Counted from the stretch's first letter, positions 1-6,040 are shown. The stretch is 9,555 nucleotides of DNA from an uncultured Lachnospiraceae bacterium (GCA_900553355.1 USDK01000079.1:1-9555); one strand, 5' to 3'. Program-made: numbers and translations. Notes: generated by a model from the sequence alone, not told the origin.

Positions 1-54
1 AACCAAAAAACTTTATATTTTTTTCACTGTCTACTTGACGGGGAGCACACCATT
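1..54. repeat. Terminal inverted repeat, left copy
   Basis: The first 54 bases are the exact reverse complement of the last 54 bases (9502-9555). Identity stops at position 55 (G here, T in the complement of the right copy), although similarity resumes in the hairpin that follows. The outer part is A/T rich (AACCAAAAAACTTTATATTT) and the inner part is CACTGTCTACTTGACGGGGAGCACACC. No transposase gene is in the window. It could be the edge of an insertion sequence or a dispersed non-coding repeat at which the assembly broke. Which of these applies is inference. Confidence 0.9.
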
Positions 55-72
55 GAAAAGGTGTACGTCCCC
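40..72. repeat. REP/IS200-like imperfect hairpin, left
   Basis: GGGGA (40-44) pairs with TCCCC (68-72), and ACACC (47-51) pairs with GGTGT (60-64). They are separated by an asymmetric internal loop (GC against ACG) and capped by an 8-nt loop. A hairpin with a fixed internal bulge is typical of REP elements and of IS200/IS605 ends that are handled by Y1 transposases; this link is by analogy. The structure begins 2 nt after the stop codon of the DUF3343 gene. It could therefore protect or terminate that transcript, although no T-run follows on that strand. Confidence 0.6.
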
Positions 73-74
73 CA

Positions 75-335
75 TTAACAGTAGCGGTCTCTTCTGGGGT
101 TGAGATCTCGCTCAATCGCCGCGATCTGGAGGATCTCAATCTTTTTTTCTCTGGCGCAGCTTTCTACGGCGGCCACGTCTTTTTCGTCTATCATCAGAGA
201 AATCCCGCAGCACTTACTCACCGCGCGAGGCGTAGGTGAAATCGTGGCCGGGATTCCCTGCTTCTTTAATTCCTGATAGAGCCGCATGCCATTGTCATGA
301 TTTGGAAAAATCACGTAATGCTGCATCTGCTGCAT
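75..335 (-). CDS. DUF3343 protein, putative Se/S carrier
   Basis: This small 86-residue protein has the DUF3343 pattern: an N-terminal beta strand (HYVIFPNHDNG), an amphipathic helix (residues 16-26), then PTPRAVSKCCGISLMI (34-49) with the conserved Cys-Gly. Family members are annotated as putative selenium/sulfur carriers and occur beside cysteine desulfurases and 2-hydroxyacyl-CoA-dehydratase-type reductases, as here. Adjacent cysteines Cys42-Cys43, Cys60 and a C-terminal Cys86 are available to carry a persulfide or selenide; that role is inference. It follows the reductase gene by 17 nt. An AAGGA ribosome binding site lies 9 nt before the ATG, so the two are almost certainly co-transcribed. 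It is soluble and shows no signal peptide. The family call is firm; the biochemical role is not. Confidence 0.85.
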   Translation of the reverse strand: MQQMQHYVIFPNHDNGMRLYQELKKQGIPATISPTPRAVSKCCGISLMIDEKDVAAVESCAREKKIEILQIAAIERDLNPRRDRYC

Positions 336-352
336 GTGACACCATCCTTCTT

Positions 353-1627
353 TTAATGATTCAGCATTTCTACAAATGCGCTGACTCTTGTTCTCAGCTG
401 CTGTGCATCGCTGTCGGTGTAGTCGGTCTCGATACCGAGTACCGGAATGCCTGCTTCTTTCATTGCACGCTCTACGAAGTATCCTTCGGTATCATAGAGA
501 TTACAGAATTTAAGATTTACATCAATGATGCCGTCTACTTTGTATTCTTTCGCCAGGCGGAGAATATCGTCGATACGTCCATGATTCGGGGTGAAGCATG
601 CACAGTTGATCTTCATGTAACGCTCTGCAATCGCCTGGATCTGGTCTTCGACTGTCTCCTTTGTCTCATCCACCAGATTCTCAAAATACCGCGTTCCAGT
701 ACACATTTCTTCACAGACAATAACTGCTCCACTGGTTTCTACGATGTTATGAAGCTTCCAGTTCGGAATTGCGAGAGGTGTTCCTGTCAGCATGATCCTC
801 TTGGTTCCTGCCGGCACGACACTGACACCGTCTTTGATCCTCTGCTCCAGCTCATCGCACAGTTTATTGGTCATCTGGGTAAATCTTGCCGGATCGTCAT
901 AGAAGGCAATCTGTGAGATAACCAGGGCATCTGTACCGCTGATCGGAAGGTTTTCACTCTTCCTGCAGTTGTAAAGTCTCTCCAGAGCTCTTCTCTTGTC
1001 GTTGATCAGTCTGATGCTCTCCGAAAGCTTCTCTGCCGTCACTTTATTTCCGGTAAATTCTTCAACCTTATCTTTTAACGCAGTAATCTCTTCTGCCCAG
1101 GCCTTCACATCTTTTGCCCGTTTCATCTGCGGAAGATCCATCACGTACACCGGAACATCCTCACTTAAGATTTCCCATGCCTTTTTCTTTCCATCACAGG
1201 TCGTCTCTCCGATATACATATCCGCGATCCTGAAAAACGGACAAGTCCGGTCCAGCCTTGCGCCTACAGAAGCTTTAATCAAAGGACAGGTATTGGTCGG
1301 AAGCACCTTTTCTCCTCCCGGTACCCAGAACTGTGAGCCTCCGCAGAGTCCCGTGGCAATGGCATCTGCCGCAAAGATCACTTCATCGGGAACATACACA
1401 CAGAAAGTACCAAACACCTTTCCTCCCTTTTTCTGATGTTCAATCAGCTCTGCCGGGCGAATCCCATGAATGTCTGCCACTACCATGTTATAGTAATCCA
1501 TCCCCTCCGGCCGGTTCTCCTGAGACAGAAAAACATCCCCAAACGCCTGTGGAAGGACCTCGCATAACTGGTCATGCAGCTCCAGATTCATTCCGAGATC
1601 ACTCCACATTTTCCGATTGTCTGCCAT
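353..1627 (-). CDS. Double-cubane-cluster anaerobic reductase (2-hydroxyacyl-CoA dehydratase family)
   Basis: This 424-residue protein has the 2-hydroxyacyl-CoA dehydratase D-subunit fold. Visible signatures are TCPLIKAS (113-120), GTPLAIPNWKL (282-292), ETSGAVIVCEEMCTGTRYF (297-315), GIIDVNLKFCNLY (366-378) and a C-terminal IETDYTDSDAQQLRTR. It resembles the YjiM/double-cubane-cluster group rather than a dehydratase, because it is a single stand-alone subunit of the right length. Candidate iron-sulfur ligands are Cys76, Cys114, Cys144, Cys309, Cys344 and Cys375; the exact set is inference. Family members receive low-potential electrons from an ATP-hydrolysing activator and reduce small substrates; the physiological substrate is generally unknown. 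The activator gene is absent from the window and may lie beyond the left edge. The start is supported by AAAGGAGG about 9 nt upstream. A cysteine-desulfurase-like gene precedes it and DUF3343 follows. Confidence 0.85.
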   Translation of the reverse strand: MADNRKMWSDLGMNLELHDQLCEVLPQAFGDVFLSQENRPEGMDYYNMVVADIHGIRPAELIEHQKKGGKVFGTFCVYVPDEVIFAADAIATGLCGGSQFWVPGGEKVLPTNTCPLIKASVGARLDRTCPFFRIADMYIGETTCDGKKKAWEILSEDVPVYVMDLPQMKRAKDVKAWAEEITALKDKVEEFTGNKVTAEKLSESIRLINDKRRALERLYNCRKSENLPISGTDALVISQIAFYDDPARFTQMTNKLCDELEQRIKDGVSVVPAGTKRIMLTGTPLAIPNWKLHNIVETSGAVIVCEEMCTGTRYFENLVDETKETVEDQIQAIAERYMKINCACFTPNHGRIDDILRLAKEYKVDGIIDVNLKFCNLYDTEGYFVERAMKEAGIPVLGIETDYTDSDAQQLRTRVSAFVEMLNH

Positions 1628-1761
1628 TATTTTTTTCCTCCTTTGTCTTACATTTATAAAATAAACGTAACACTTTTTCCCAGAAGGAACAACCAGACTT
1701 CCTCAAATCCCTTATTGATTTTTTATTCTCATTTTTATTATTTATAGATAATCTCTATCAT
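1628..1761 (-). other. Intercistronic gap with AU-rich hairpin
   Basis: This 134-nt spacer separates the aminotransferase stop from the reductase start. On the minus strand a 9-bp hairpin (ATAGATGAT, loop AGAG, ATTATCTAT; plus positions 1744-1765, one G-T pair) overlaps the aminotransferase stop codon. It is not followed by a T-run, so it is not a convincing terminator. A TTGTTC near 1702 and an A/T-rich stretch before the reductase ribosome binding site could form a weak internal promoter, but I see no good match. The gap could be a site of differential expression or RNA processing within the operon. Confidence 0.35.
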
Positions 1762-2922
1762 CTATCCCACTTCTGATAAGAGTTCCTTAAGCACGGCAAT
1801 ACAGACATCTATTTCCTCACGGGTATTGCACGCACTGAACGCAAATCTTACTGTCCCTTGGGGAAATGTACCCAGAGACTGATGGGCCAGGGGTGAACAA
1901 TGAAGTCCTACCCGCGTCATGATCCCGGCTCTTCTCTCCAGCTCAAATGCCGCCACCGCATTATCTACGGTCTGAAAATCCAGCGATACAACGGCCACCC
2001 GTTTCTCGGTATCTGGTCTTCCTACAATCCGGATCCCCTCTAATTGCGCGGCCTGCTCCAGAAAATACCCTGTCAGCTCCATCTTCTTTTTTCGGAGTAC
2101 GTCTATCCCGGTCTCCTCCAGGTAAGAAAGGGCTGCGTGAAGTCCGATGATCCCAGGCAGATTCATCGTTCCGCTCTCATACTTGTCCGGAAGCTGATCC
2201 GGCATTTCCAGAGAATCAGACTGGCTCCCGGTCCCTCCTGCAAGAAGCGGTTCCATCTCCCGGTCCAGCTCTTCAGAAATCAGGAAACCTCCGATACCCT
2301 GCGGTCCCAGAAGGCCCTTGTGTCCTGCAAAAGCCAGCAGATCAATCTTGCTGCCCGGCATATCAATCTTTAACGTACCTGCGGTCTGCGCCGTGTCCAC
2401 CACAAAAAACAGATGTCTGCGTCCGCAGAATTCTCCCAATTCTTCAATCGGGACGACTGTTCCACATACGTTCGAAGCATGGGATGCGATCACTGCCTTT
2501 GTATTCGGACGTACCAGCGCCTCTGCCGCTTCTGTGTTCAGATTGCCCTGGCGATCCACCGGAATCACATCATAAGACACTCCTTTGGTTCTCATCTGGT
2601 GTAAGGGCCGCATCACCGCATTATGCTCCAGACCGGTTACCAGCACATGATCCCCTTCTTTCAGGAATCCTTTGATGAAATAATTCAGCGAGCAGGTTAC
2701 CCCTGGTGTAAAGATCACACGTCTTGAATCCTCTACCTGGAACATCCGCGCCAGTTTTTCCCGGGTATCCAGCACACGGCCCGCCACCTCATACGCACCC
2801 TCATAATTTCCACGATTGATATTAAAAGCTCCGTTCACCAGCAGATCCGAGACCGACTCTGCCACTCCCGGCGCCTTTGGCCAGGAGGTACTCCCATTGT
2901 CAAAATATATCTTTTTCTCCAT
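1762..2922 (-). CDS. Cysteine desulfurase-like class V aminotransferase
   Basis: This 386-residue PLP enzyme has the NifS/SufS-like layout. It shows YFDNGSTSWPKAP at the N-terminus, TGLEHNAVMRPL with His100 expected to stack on PLP, VVDTAQTAG with Asp176 and Gln179, and AFAGHKGLLGPQG with the Schiff-base Lys202. GLHCSPLAH supplies Cys342 at the catalytic persulfide position. This matches the subfamily often called cysteine desulfurase family protein, distinct from the housekeeping IscS. The expected reaction is release of sulfur (or selenium from selenocysteine) onto Cys342. A dedicated role supplying the neighbouring reductase or DUF3343 carrier is inferred from gene order. The gene starts 12 nt after the kinase-like gene, and its AGAGG ribosome binding site overlaps that gene's TAG stop, which suggests translational coupling. 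Confidence 0.88.
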   Translation of the reverse strand: MEKKIYFDNGSTSWPKAPGVAESVSDLLVNGAFNINRGNYEGAYEVAGRVLDTREKLARMFQVEDSRRVIFTPGVTCSLNYFIKGFLKEGDHVLVTGLEHNAVMRPLHQMRTKGVSYDVIPVDRQGNLNTEAAEALVRPNTKAVIASHASNVCGTVVPIEELGEFCGRRHLFFVVDTAQTAGTLKIDMPGSKIDLLAFAGHKGLLGPQGIGGFLISEELDREMEPLLAGGTGSQSDSLEMPDQLPDKYESGTMNLPGIIGLHAALSYLEETGIDVLRKKKMELTGYFLEQAAQLEGIRIVGRPDTEKRVAVVSLDFQTVDNAVAAFELERRAGIMTRVGLHCSPLAHQSLGTFPQGTVRFAFSACNTREEIDVCIAVLKELLSEVG

Positions 2923-2934
2923 ACAACTACGCCT

Positions 2935-3549
2935 CTACCGATAGATTTTTTCCAGGATGTCCACCGTCCGCTCCATCCCAAGACGGCTGACATTGATCAG
3001 CATGTGGTGGGAATCAATGCTTCCCCAGTCCAGACCGGTATGTGACTCATAATAACTCCTCCGTTCCCGGTCCATCTTCTTAATCTTATCCGCCGCCTTC
3101 CGCTCGGATATGTCATACTTCTTTGCGATCCGTTTTACTCTGTCCTCCCAGTCTGCACAGATGAAAACATTGACGCAGTTTTTATGATCTCTGAGCACAA
3201 AATCTGCACATCTGCCGACAATAATGCAGGAACTTCTGTCCGCCAGCCGGCGGATGATGTCGCACTGCAGCTCATACACCTGCTGGTTCAGCGGCGGAAC
3301 ATATTCTGTTCCGTTCAGCTGACTGGCCTGCTCGATCGGCTCCAGGACAAAACCGGTCAGAAAGCTGTTCAGAGTTGTCTCATCTACCGCCCGTGCCGTT
3401 TCTTCCCGGATATCCAGCTTCTCCGCCACCATCCGGATCAGATTGTTGTCGTAAAGCGGAATGTTCAGCCTGGTGGCAAGCCTGTTTCCGATCTCATGGC
3501 CGCCGCTTCCAAATTCACGTCCAATCGTGATGATCCTGTTCTCCGTCAT
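2935..3549 (-). CDS. Cytidylate kinase-like family protein
   Basis: This 204-residue protein of the Cytidylate_kin2 type has a P-loop-like GREFGSGGHEIG (10-21), an IIVGRCADFVL segment (109-119) and DRERRSYYESHTG (160-172), which resembles the lid region of nucleotide monophosphate kinases. The usual Walker A lysine is replaced (GSGGHEIG). Relatives in this family also vary here, so this is not a sign of decay by itself. The substrate is unknown; it is not the housekeeping cmk. It is the first gene of the reductase run. The ATG has an AAGGAAGGGGG ribosome binding site 7 nt upstream, and a TATAAT about 50 nt upstream of the start. Recurrent placement near anaerobic reductases or transport genes suggests a nucleotide-dependent accessory role, which is inference. 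Confidence 0.82.
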   Translation of the reverse strand: MTENRIITIGREFGSGGHEIGNRLATRLNIPLYDNNLIRMVAEKLDIREETARAVDETTLNSFLTGFVLEPIEQASQLNGTEYVPPLNQQVYELQCDIIRRLADRSSCIIVGRCADFVLRDHKNCVNVFICADWEDRVKRIAKKYDISERKAADKIKKMDRERRSYYESHTGLDWGSIDSHHMLINVSRLGMERTVDILEKIYR

Positions 3550-3597
3550 AGTAAATCCCCCTTCCTTTTCAAACCGTCAATCATATTTCTTTTCACC

Positions 3598-3603
3598 ATT
3601 ATA
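3598..3603 (-). promoter_or_regulatory. -10 box of kinase-reductase operon
   Basis: The minus strand reads TATAAT, a perfect -10 consensus, placed so that transcription would begin near 3591, about 40 nt before the kinase ATG. No good -35 box is found at 16-18 nt (the hexamer at 17 nt is CTGCAT), so the promoter may need an activator. The assignment rests mainly on the perfect hexamer and its position. Confidence 0.45.
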
Positions 3604-3715
3604 ACCCAGTTTTCACAAAAATGCAGGAAAATCAGGTTTTTCGCAGGAATTTGCTGCAAATACGTTACATCTTGTGCTATTCTTTCAATTTTTCTATATC
3701 TGCAAGATAAATGGA

Positions 3716-3724
3716 CCCCCCCCC
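3716..3724 (-). repeat. Nine-G homopolymer tract
   Basis: A run of nine C on the plus strand (nine G on the minus strand) lies between the nuclease-like gene and the kinase -10 box, in an otherwise A/T-rich non-coding stretch (3550-3766). Such tracts slip during replication and sequencing. It lies about 115 nt upstream of the -10 box, outside the core promoter. The rest of the stretch shows no gene that I can support. Confidence 0.6.
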
Positions 3725-3766
3725 ACAATTTGAACAAATACTCCAAGAATTCTCGCTAATTTTCTA

Positions 3767-4561
3767 CTACAGCAAATATCTGTGAACAAGTCTTTCTATT
3801 GTCCTGGTATCCAGAACAATTTTCCCTGTCTCAAATGTAAGGATCAGGCGTTCTCCAGGATAAATATCATTTTCTTCATATGCCTGTATTTTTCTTATTG
3901 CATTCTGTACATATACCGGGTCATCCATTCTGCCATCATGCTCCCAGTAAATTTCTTGTTTTGTCTTTCTGGAAAGGAAAGTGAAATCTGGATGAACCGT
4001 GCCAAACCGTTTTAAATATAAGGGACATTCATACTTGTATAAAATACCGTTCCGATAAAAAAAGTCCGCAAGGATTTTTTCTGATTTTGAACGCACCCTT
4101 TCTCCCTTCTCAGTTAATATAACCGGCATATCTTCCTGGAATCCTTTTCTCTTGTAATCTTCATCGGCCCACTCGCTCAATTGCTGTTCCCAGGCAGGTT
4201 CGACTGGCTTGATCAGCTTCTGTCTTTCAGGATGTTCGGCAAGGAAAATTTTTTCAATCTCTTCCTCGTCATAATCTTTTGTAATTCTTCTGATCTGAGA
4301 TAACCTTTTTTCAGCAAGCTTCATTATCTTTTCATCATAAGATTTCTGGGCGAGCCTGTACGCCAGCTTTTCCTTTTCTCTCGGAAGATACTGCCCGTTT
4401 TTCCTCCCTCCCGGCACGCAGTAATAATACTGCACACGTTTGTTACTGCTGGACAGGCGCAGTTTTCCTGGAGGAGCATCTTTCAGTTGTTCTGAAGTTT
4501 TCTGGAGTATCTTCTCCAGTCTGTCCTGCTTCTGTAATAACATCTCTCTAAGACCTGCCAT
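3767..4561 (-). CDS. PD-(D/E)XK nuclease-like protein, uncharacterised
   Basis: This 264-residue hypothetical protein belongs to a family I associate with Lachnospiraceae. The N-terminal part (1-30 and 60-110) is helical and highly charged, possibly coiled coil, with an aromatic YYYCVPGGRKNGQYLPRE patch between. The C-terminal part resembles a PD-(D/E)XK core: RSKSEKILADFF (Glu161), HPDFTF (Pro191-Asp192), then IYWEHDG (Glu207). The usual lysine after this glutamate is missing (E-H-D), but AIRKIQAYEEN in the next helix could supply Lys224. Nuclease activity is therefore inference. The start follows GAAAGGG by about 8 nt. It stands alone with its own long upstream region and appears more A/T rich than its neighbours. 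That, and its lack of an operon partner, hints at horizontal transfer. No obvious terminator follows it. Confidence 0.75.
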   Translation of the reverse strand: MAGLREMLLQKQDRLEKILQKTSEQLKDAPPGKLRLSSSNKRVQYYYCVPGGRKNGQYLPREKEKLAYRLAQKSYDEKIMKLAEKRLSQIRRITKDYDEEEIEKIFLAEHPERQKLIKPVEPAWEQQLSEWADEDYKRKGFQEDMPVILTEKGERVRSKSEKILADFFYRNGILYKYECPLYLKRFGTVHPDFTFLSRKTKQEIYWEHDGRMDDPVYVQNAIRKIQAYEENDIYPGERLILTFETGKIVLDTRTIERLVHRYLL

Positions 4562-4600
4562 ATACTTTCCCTTTCTGCTTTTACATTTCTGAATAAATCA

Positions 4601-4618
4601 TGTCTGAAACAACAGACA
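4601..4618. promoter_or_regulatory. Perfect palindrome upstream of nuclease-like gene
   Basis: TGTCTG (4601-4606) and CAGACA (4613-4618) form a perfect 6-bp inverted repeat around AAACAA, 40 nt upstream of the nuclease-like start codon. No T-run follows on either strand, so a terminator is unlikely. The position suits a dimeric repressor site or a hairpin in the leader. No regulator gene is adjacent. Confidence 0.4.
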
Positions 4619-4670
4619 CTGTTCTGCTATAGAGTTACTTAAAATAATAATTTCTGGAATTTGTACCGAT

Positions 4671-4866
4671 TTACGGTTGTGAATTGATGTATAGACTGTA
4701 AAACCGTAGTTTTCCTTTGATTTTTACGGTTTAATTTGAAATTTGGGGGATCTAAATCGTATCCCACCACGATTTTTACGGTTAAATTTAGAATTTCTGG
4801 TATTTGAGCCCTACACTTCTCTTGATTCTTACGGTTGGGAATTATTTTTCTGATTATAGAACCGTT
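4671..4866. repeat. Phased array of ACGGTT boxes
   Basis: TTACGGTT occurs in direct orientation at 4671, 4724, 4776 and 4829, with spacings of 53, 52 and 53 bp. Inverted AACCGT copies lie at 4702 and 4860, each exactly 31 bp from the start of a direct copy. Units two and three share a 13-base identical core, GATTTTTACGGTT, followed by a similar AATTT-rich tail (3 mismatches over 26 bases). The spacers differ, and this is not a CRISPR. The spacing is close to five helical turns, so the boxes face one side of the DNA. They lie in the 418-bp gap (4562-4979) between the nuclease-like start and rpsI and may be operators or remnants of a small repeat. Confidence 0.7.
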
Positions 4867-4925
4867 CCGGCAATTTCTCTATTGCCAAAACTGCCTGCAC
4901 ATGTATGAGATGATTTTAGATTTAT

Positions 4926-4958
4926 TTGAAAAATCCCGGAAGTCGAAACTCCCGGGAT
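4926..4958 (-). terminator. Terminator of rplM-rpsI
   Basis: On the minus strand, downstream of the rpsI stop, an 11-bp stem (ATCCCGGGAGT with ACTTCCGGGAT, one G-T pair) closes a TTCG tetraloop and is followed at once by TTTTT. This is a textbook intrinsic terminator, 21 nt after the stop codon. Confidence 0.9.
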
Positions 4959-4979
4959 AAAAATTCTTTTGAAACTTGA

Positions 4980-5372
4980 TTAACGTTTGGAGAACTGTGG
5001 AGCTCTACGAGCTGCTTTGAGACCGTATTTCTTACGCTCTTTCATTCTCGGGTCACGAGTCAGGAATCCAGCTTTCTTAAGCACTGGTCTGTAATCAGCA
5101 TCTGCCTCCAGAAGTGCTCTTGCGATACCGTGACGGATTGCTCCTGCCTGTCCTGTATAACCGCCGCCTTTAACGTTTACGATCACATCAAACTTGCCTT
5201 CAGTCTCTGTTGCTACCAGCGGCTGGCGAACAACTACCTTTAAGGTCTCCAGACCCAGATACTCATCGATATCTCTCTTATTTATTGTAATCTTACCGGT
5301 TCCCGGTACTAAATATACTCTTGCTACTGATTTTTTTCTTCTTCCTGTTCCATAAAATCTTGCGTTAGCCAC
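4980..5372 (-). CDS. rpsI: Ribosomal protein S9 (uS9)
   Basis: This is a full-length 130-residue small-subunit protein. It has the basic N-terminal YGTGRRKKSVARV, the family signature KGGGYTGQAGAIRHGIARAL (68-87), DPRMKERKKYG (107-117) and the invariant C-terminal QFSKR tail, which reaches the ribosomal P site. It follows rplM by 26 nt with a strong AAAGGAGG ribosome binding site, and the pair ends at the terminator at 4926-4958. rplM-rpsI pairing is conserved across bacteria. Nothing in the sequence looks truncated or unusual. Confidence 0.98.
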   Translation of the reverse strand: MANARFYGTGRRKKSVARVYLVPGTGKITINKRDIDEYLGLETLKVVVRQPLVATETEGKFDVIVNVKGGGYTGQAGAIRHGIARALLEADADYRPVLKKAGFLTRDPRMKERKKYGLKAARRAPQFSKR

Positions 5373-5398
5373 TGTAATATCCTCCTTTCAACCTTTCC

Positions 5399-5827
5399 TT
5401 AAAATTTCAGTTCTACTGGCTTCTGAGCCTGCTGCTCATGATCCGGACCAGCATATACATGAAGTTTCTTGATCATAGATCTTCCCAAAGGTCCCTTCGG
5501 AAGCATGCCTTTTACAGCAAGTTCAATGACTCTTTCCGGTTTCTTCGCCATCATCTCTGCAAGTGTGGTCTCTTTCATTCCTCCCACATAATCAGAGTGA
5601 CGATAGTAAATCTTCTGATTCATCTTCTTACCGGTCACTGCAACCTTCTCTGCATTGACAACGATCACATAGTCACCTGTGTCAATGTGCGGTGTGAATT
5701 CCGGCTTATTCTTTCCTCTTAATACCTTAGCTACTTCTGATGCCAGGCGTCCTAATGTATATCCCGAAGCGTCAACTACATACCATTTTCTCTCAATCTT
5801 ATCTGGATTTGCCATATAAGTTTTCAT
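5399..5827 (-). CDS. rplM: Ribosomal protein L13 (uL13)
   Basis: This 142-residue large-subunit protein contains RKWYVVDASGYTLGRLAS near the N-terminus, the HIDTGDYVIVVNA core and the signature VKGMLPKGPLGRSMIKKLHVYAGPDHEQQAQKP. An in-frame ATG 27 nt upstream (5854) would add nine residues. I chose the ATG at 5827 because AGGAGGG lies 6 nt before it, MKTYMANPD is the usual L13 start, and 142 residues is the normal length. It is the first gene of the rplM-rpsI operon, driven by the consensus promoter at 5935-5963 and preceded by a leader of about 100 nt that may control it. Confidence 0.97.
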   Translation of the reverse strand: MKTYMANPDKIERKWYVVDASGYTLGRLASEVAKVLRGKNKPEFTPHIDTGDYVIVVNAEKVAVTGKKMNQKIYYRHSDYVGGMKETTLAEMMAKKPERVIELAVKGMLPKGPLGRSMIKKLHVYAGPDHEQQAQKPVELKF

Positions 5828-5929
5828 TGGGTTCCCTCCTGTAAATATCAACATTTCACATGGTCATTTTATCAGAATCAGCAAGACTCCGGGGCTTTGG
5901 TTTCTTACTGTTTCTCCTTTTGTCATACT
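5828..5929 (-). promoter_or_regulatory. Candidate L13 leader RNA
   Basis: The predicted transcript has about 100 nt before the rplM start. It contains a stem of CAGTAAGA with TCTTGCTG (plus 5879-5910, one G-T pair) enclosing a 16-nt purine/C-rich loop that includes CCCCGG. Structured L13 leaders upstream of rplM are known in Firmicutes and are thought to mediate autoregulation by L13. I see the hairpin and its position directly; membership in that leader family is inference. Confidence 0.45.
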
Positions 5930-5934
5930 GCATT

Positions 5935-5963
5935 ATTATATTATACGCATCCTGGCGTGTCAA
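5935..5963 (-). promoter_or_regulatory. Consensus sigma-A promoter of rplM-rpsI
   Basis: The minus strand carries TTGACA (plus 5958-5963) and TATAAT (5935-5940) with exactly 17 nt between them, a perfect match to the housekeeping consensus. Transcription would begin near 5928-5929. This fits high ribosomal gene expression independent of upstream genes. Confidence 0.92.
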
Positions 5964-6025
5964 CCATTTTTCGGTAATTTTCTAAGCTTTTTCCCTTCCT
6001 GCGGCTGTTTTTCTTCCATATATTA

Positions 6026-6034
6026 TGCTATACT
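6026..6034 (+). promoter_or_regulatory. Extended -10 promoter of MATE gene
   Basis: TGCTATACT is an extended -10 element (TGN followed by TATACT). No recognisable -35 box lies 17 nt upstream (TGTTTT), which extended -10 promoters can tolerate. Transcription would begin around 6041, at the base of the hairpin at 6041-6067 and about 70 nt before the ATG. Confidence 0.5.
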
Positions 6035-6040
6035 GTTTTC

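Noticed and set aside
236..916. Long plus-strand open frame of 226 codons
   Set aside because: It lies antisense to the DUF3343 and reductase genes and has a low-complexity, Cys-rich translation with no family resemblance, so it is a shadow of those genes.
353..1627. True 2-hydroxyacyl-CoA dehydratase for amino acid fermentation
   Set aside because: There is no paired second subunit, CoA-transferase or acyl-CoA dehydrogenase nearby; a stand-alone subunit of this length with DUF3343 fits the double-cubane group better.
1744..1765. Terminator between the aminotransferase and reductase genes
   Set aside because: The hairpin is almost all A-T pairs and lacks a T-run on the minus strand.
3546..3744. 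A 66-codon minus-strand open frame whose stop overlaps the kinase ATG
   Set aside because: It starts at TTG with no ribosome binding site, runs through the G9 tract and the predicted operon -10 box, and its product resembles no family that I recognise.
4671..4866. CRISPR array with about 28-bp repeats and 25-bp spacers
   Set aside because: The period of 52-53 bp is suggestive, but the repeats agree only over a short core, two boxes are inverted, and no cas gene is present.
5828..5854. Upstream ATG for rplM adding nine residues
   Set aside because: The internal ATG has AGGAGGG at the correct distance and gives the normal 142-residue length; the upstream ATG would place that site inside the coding region.
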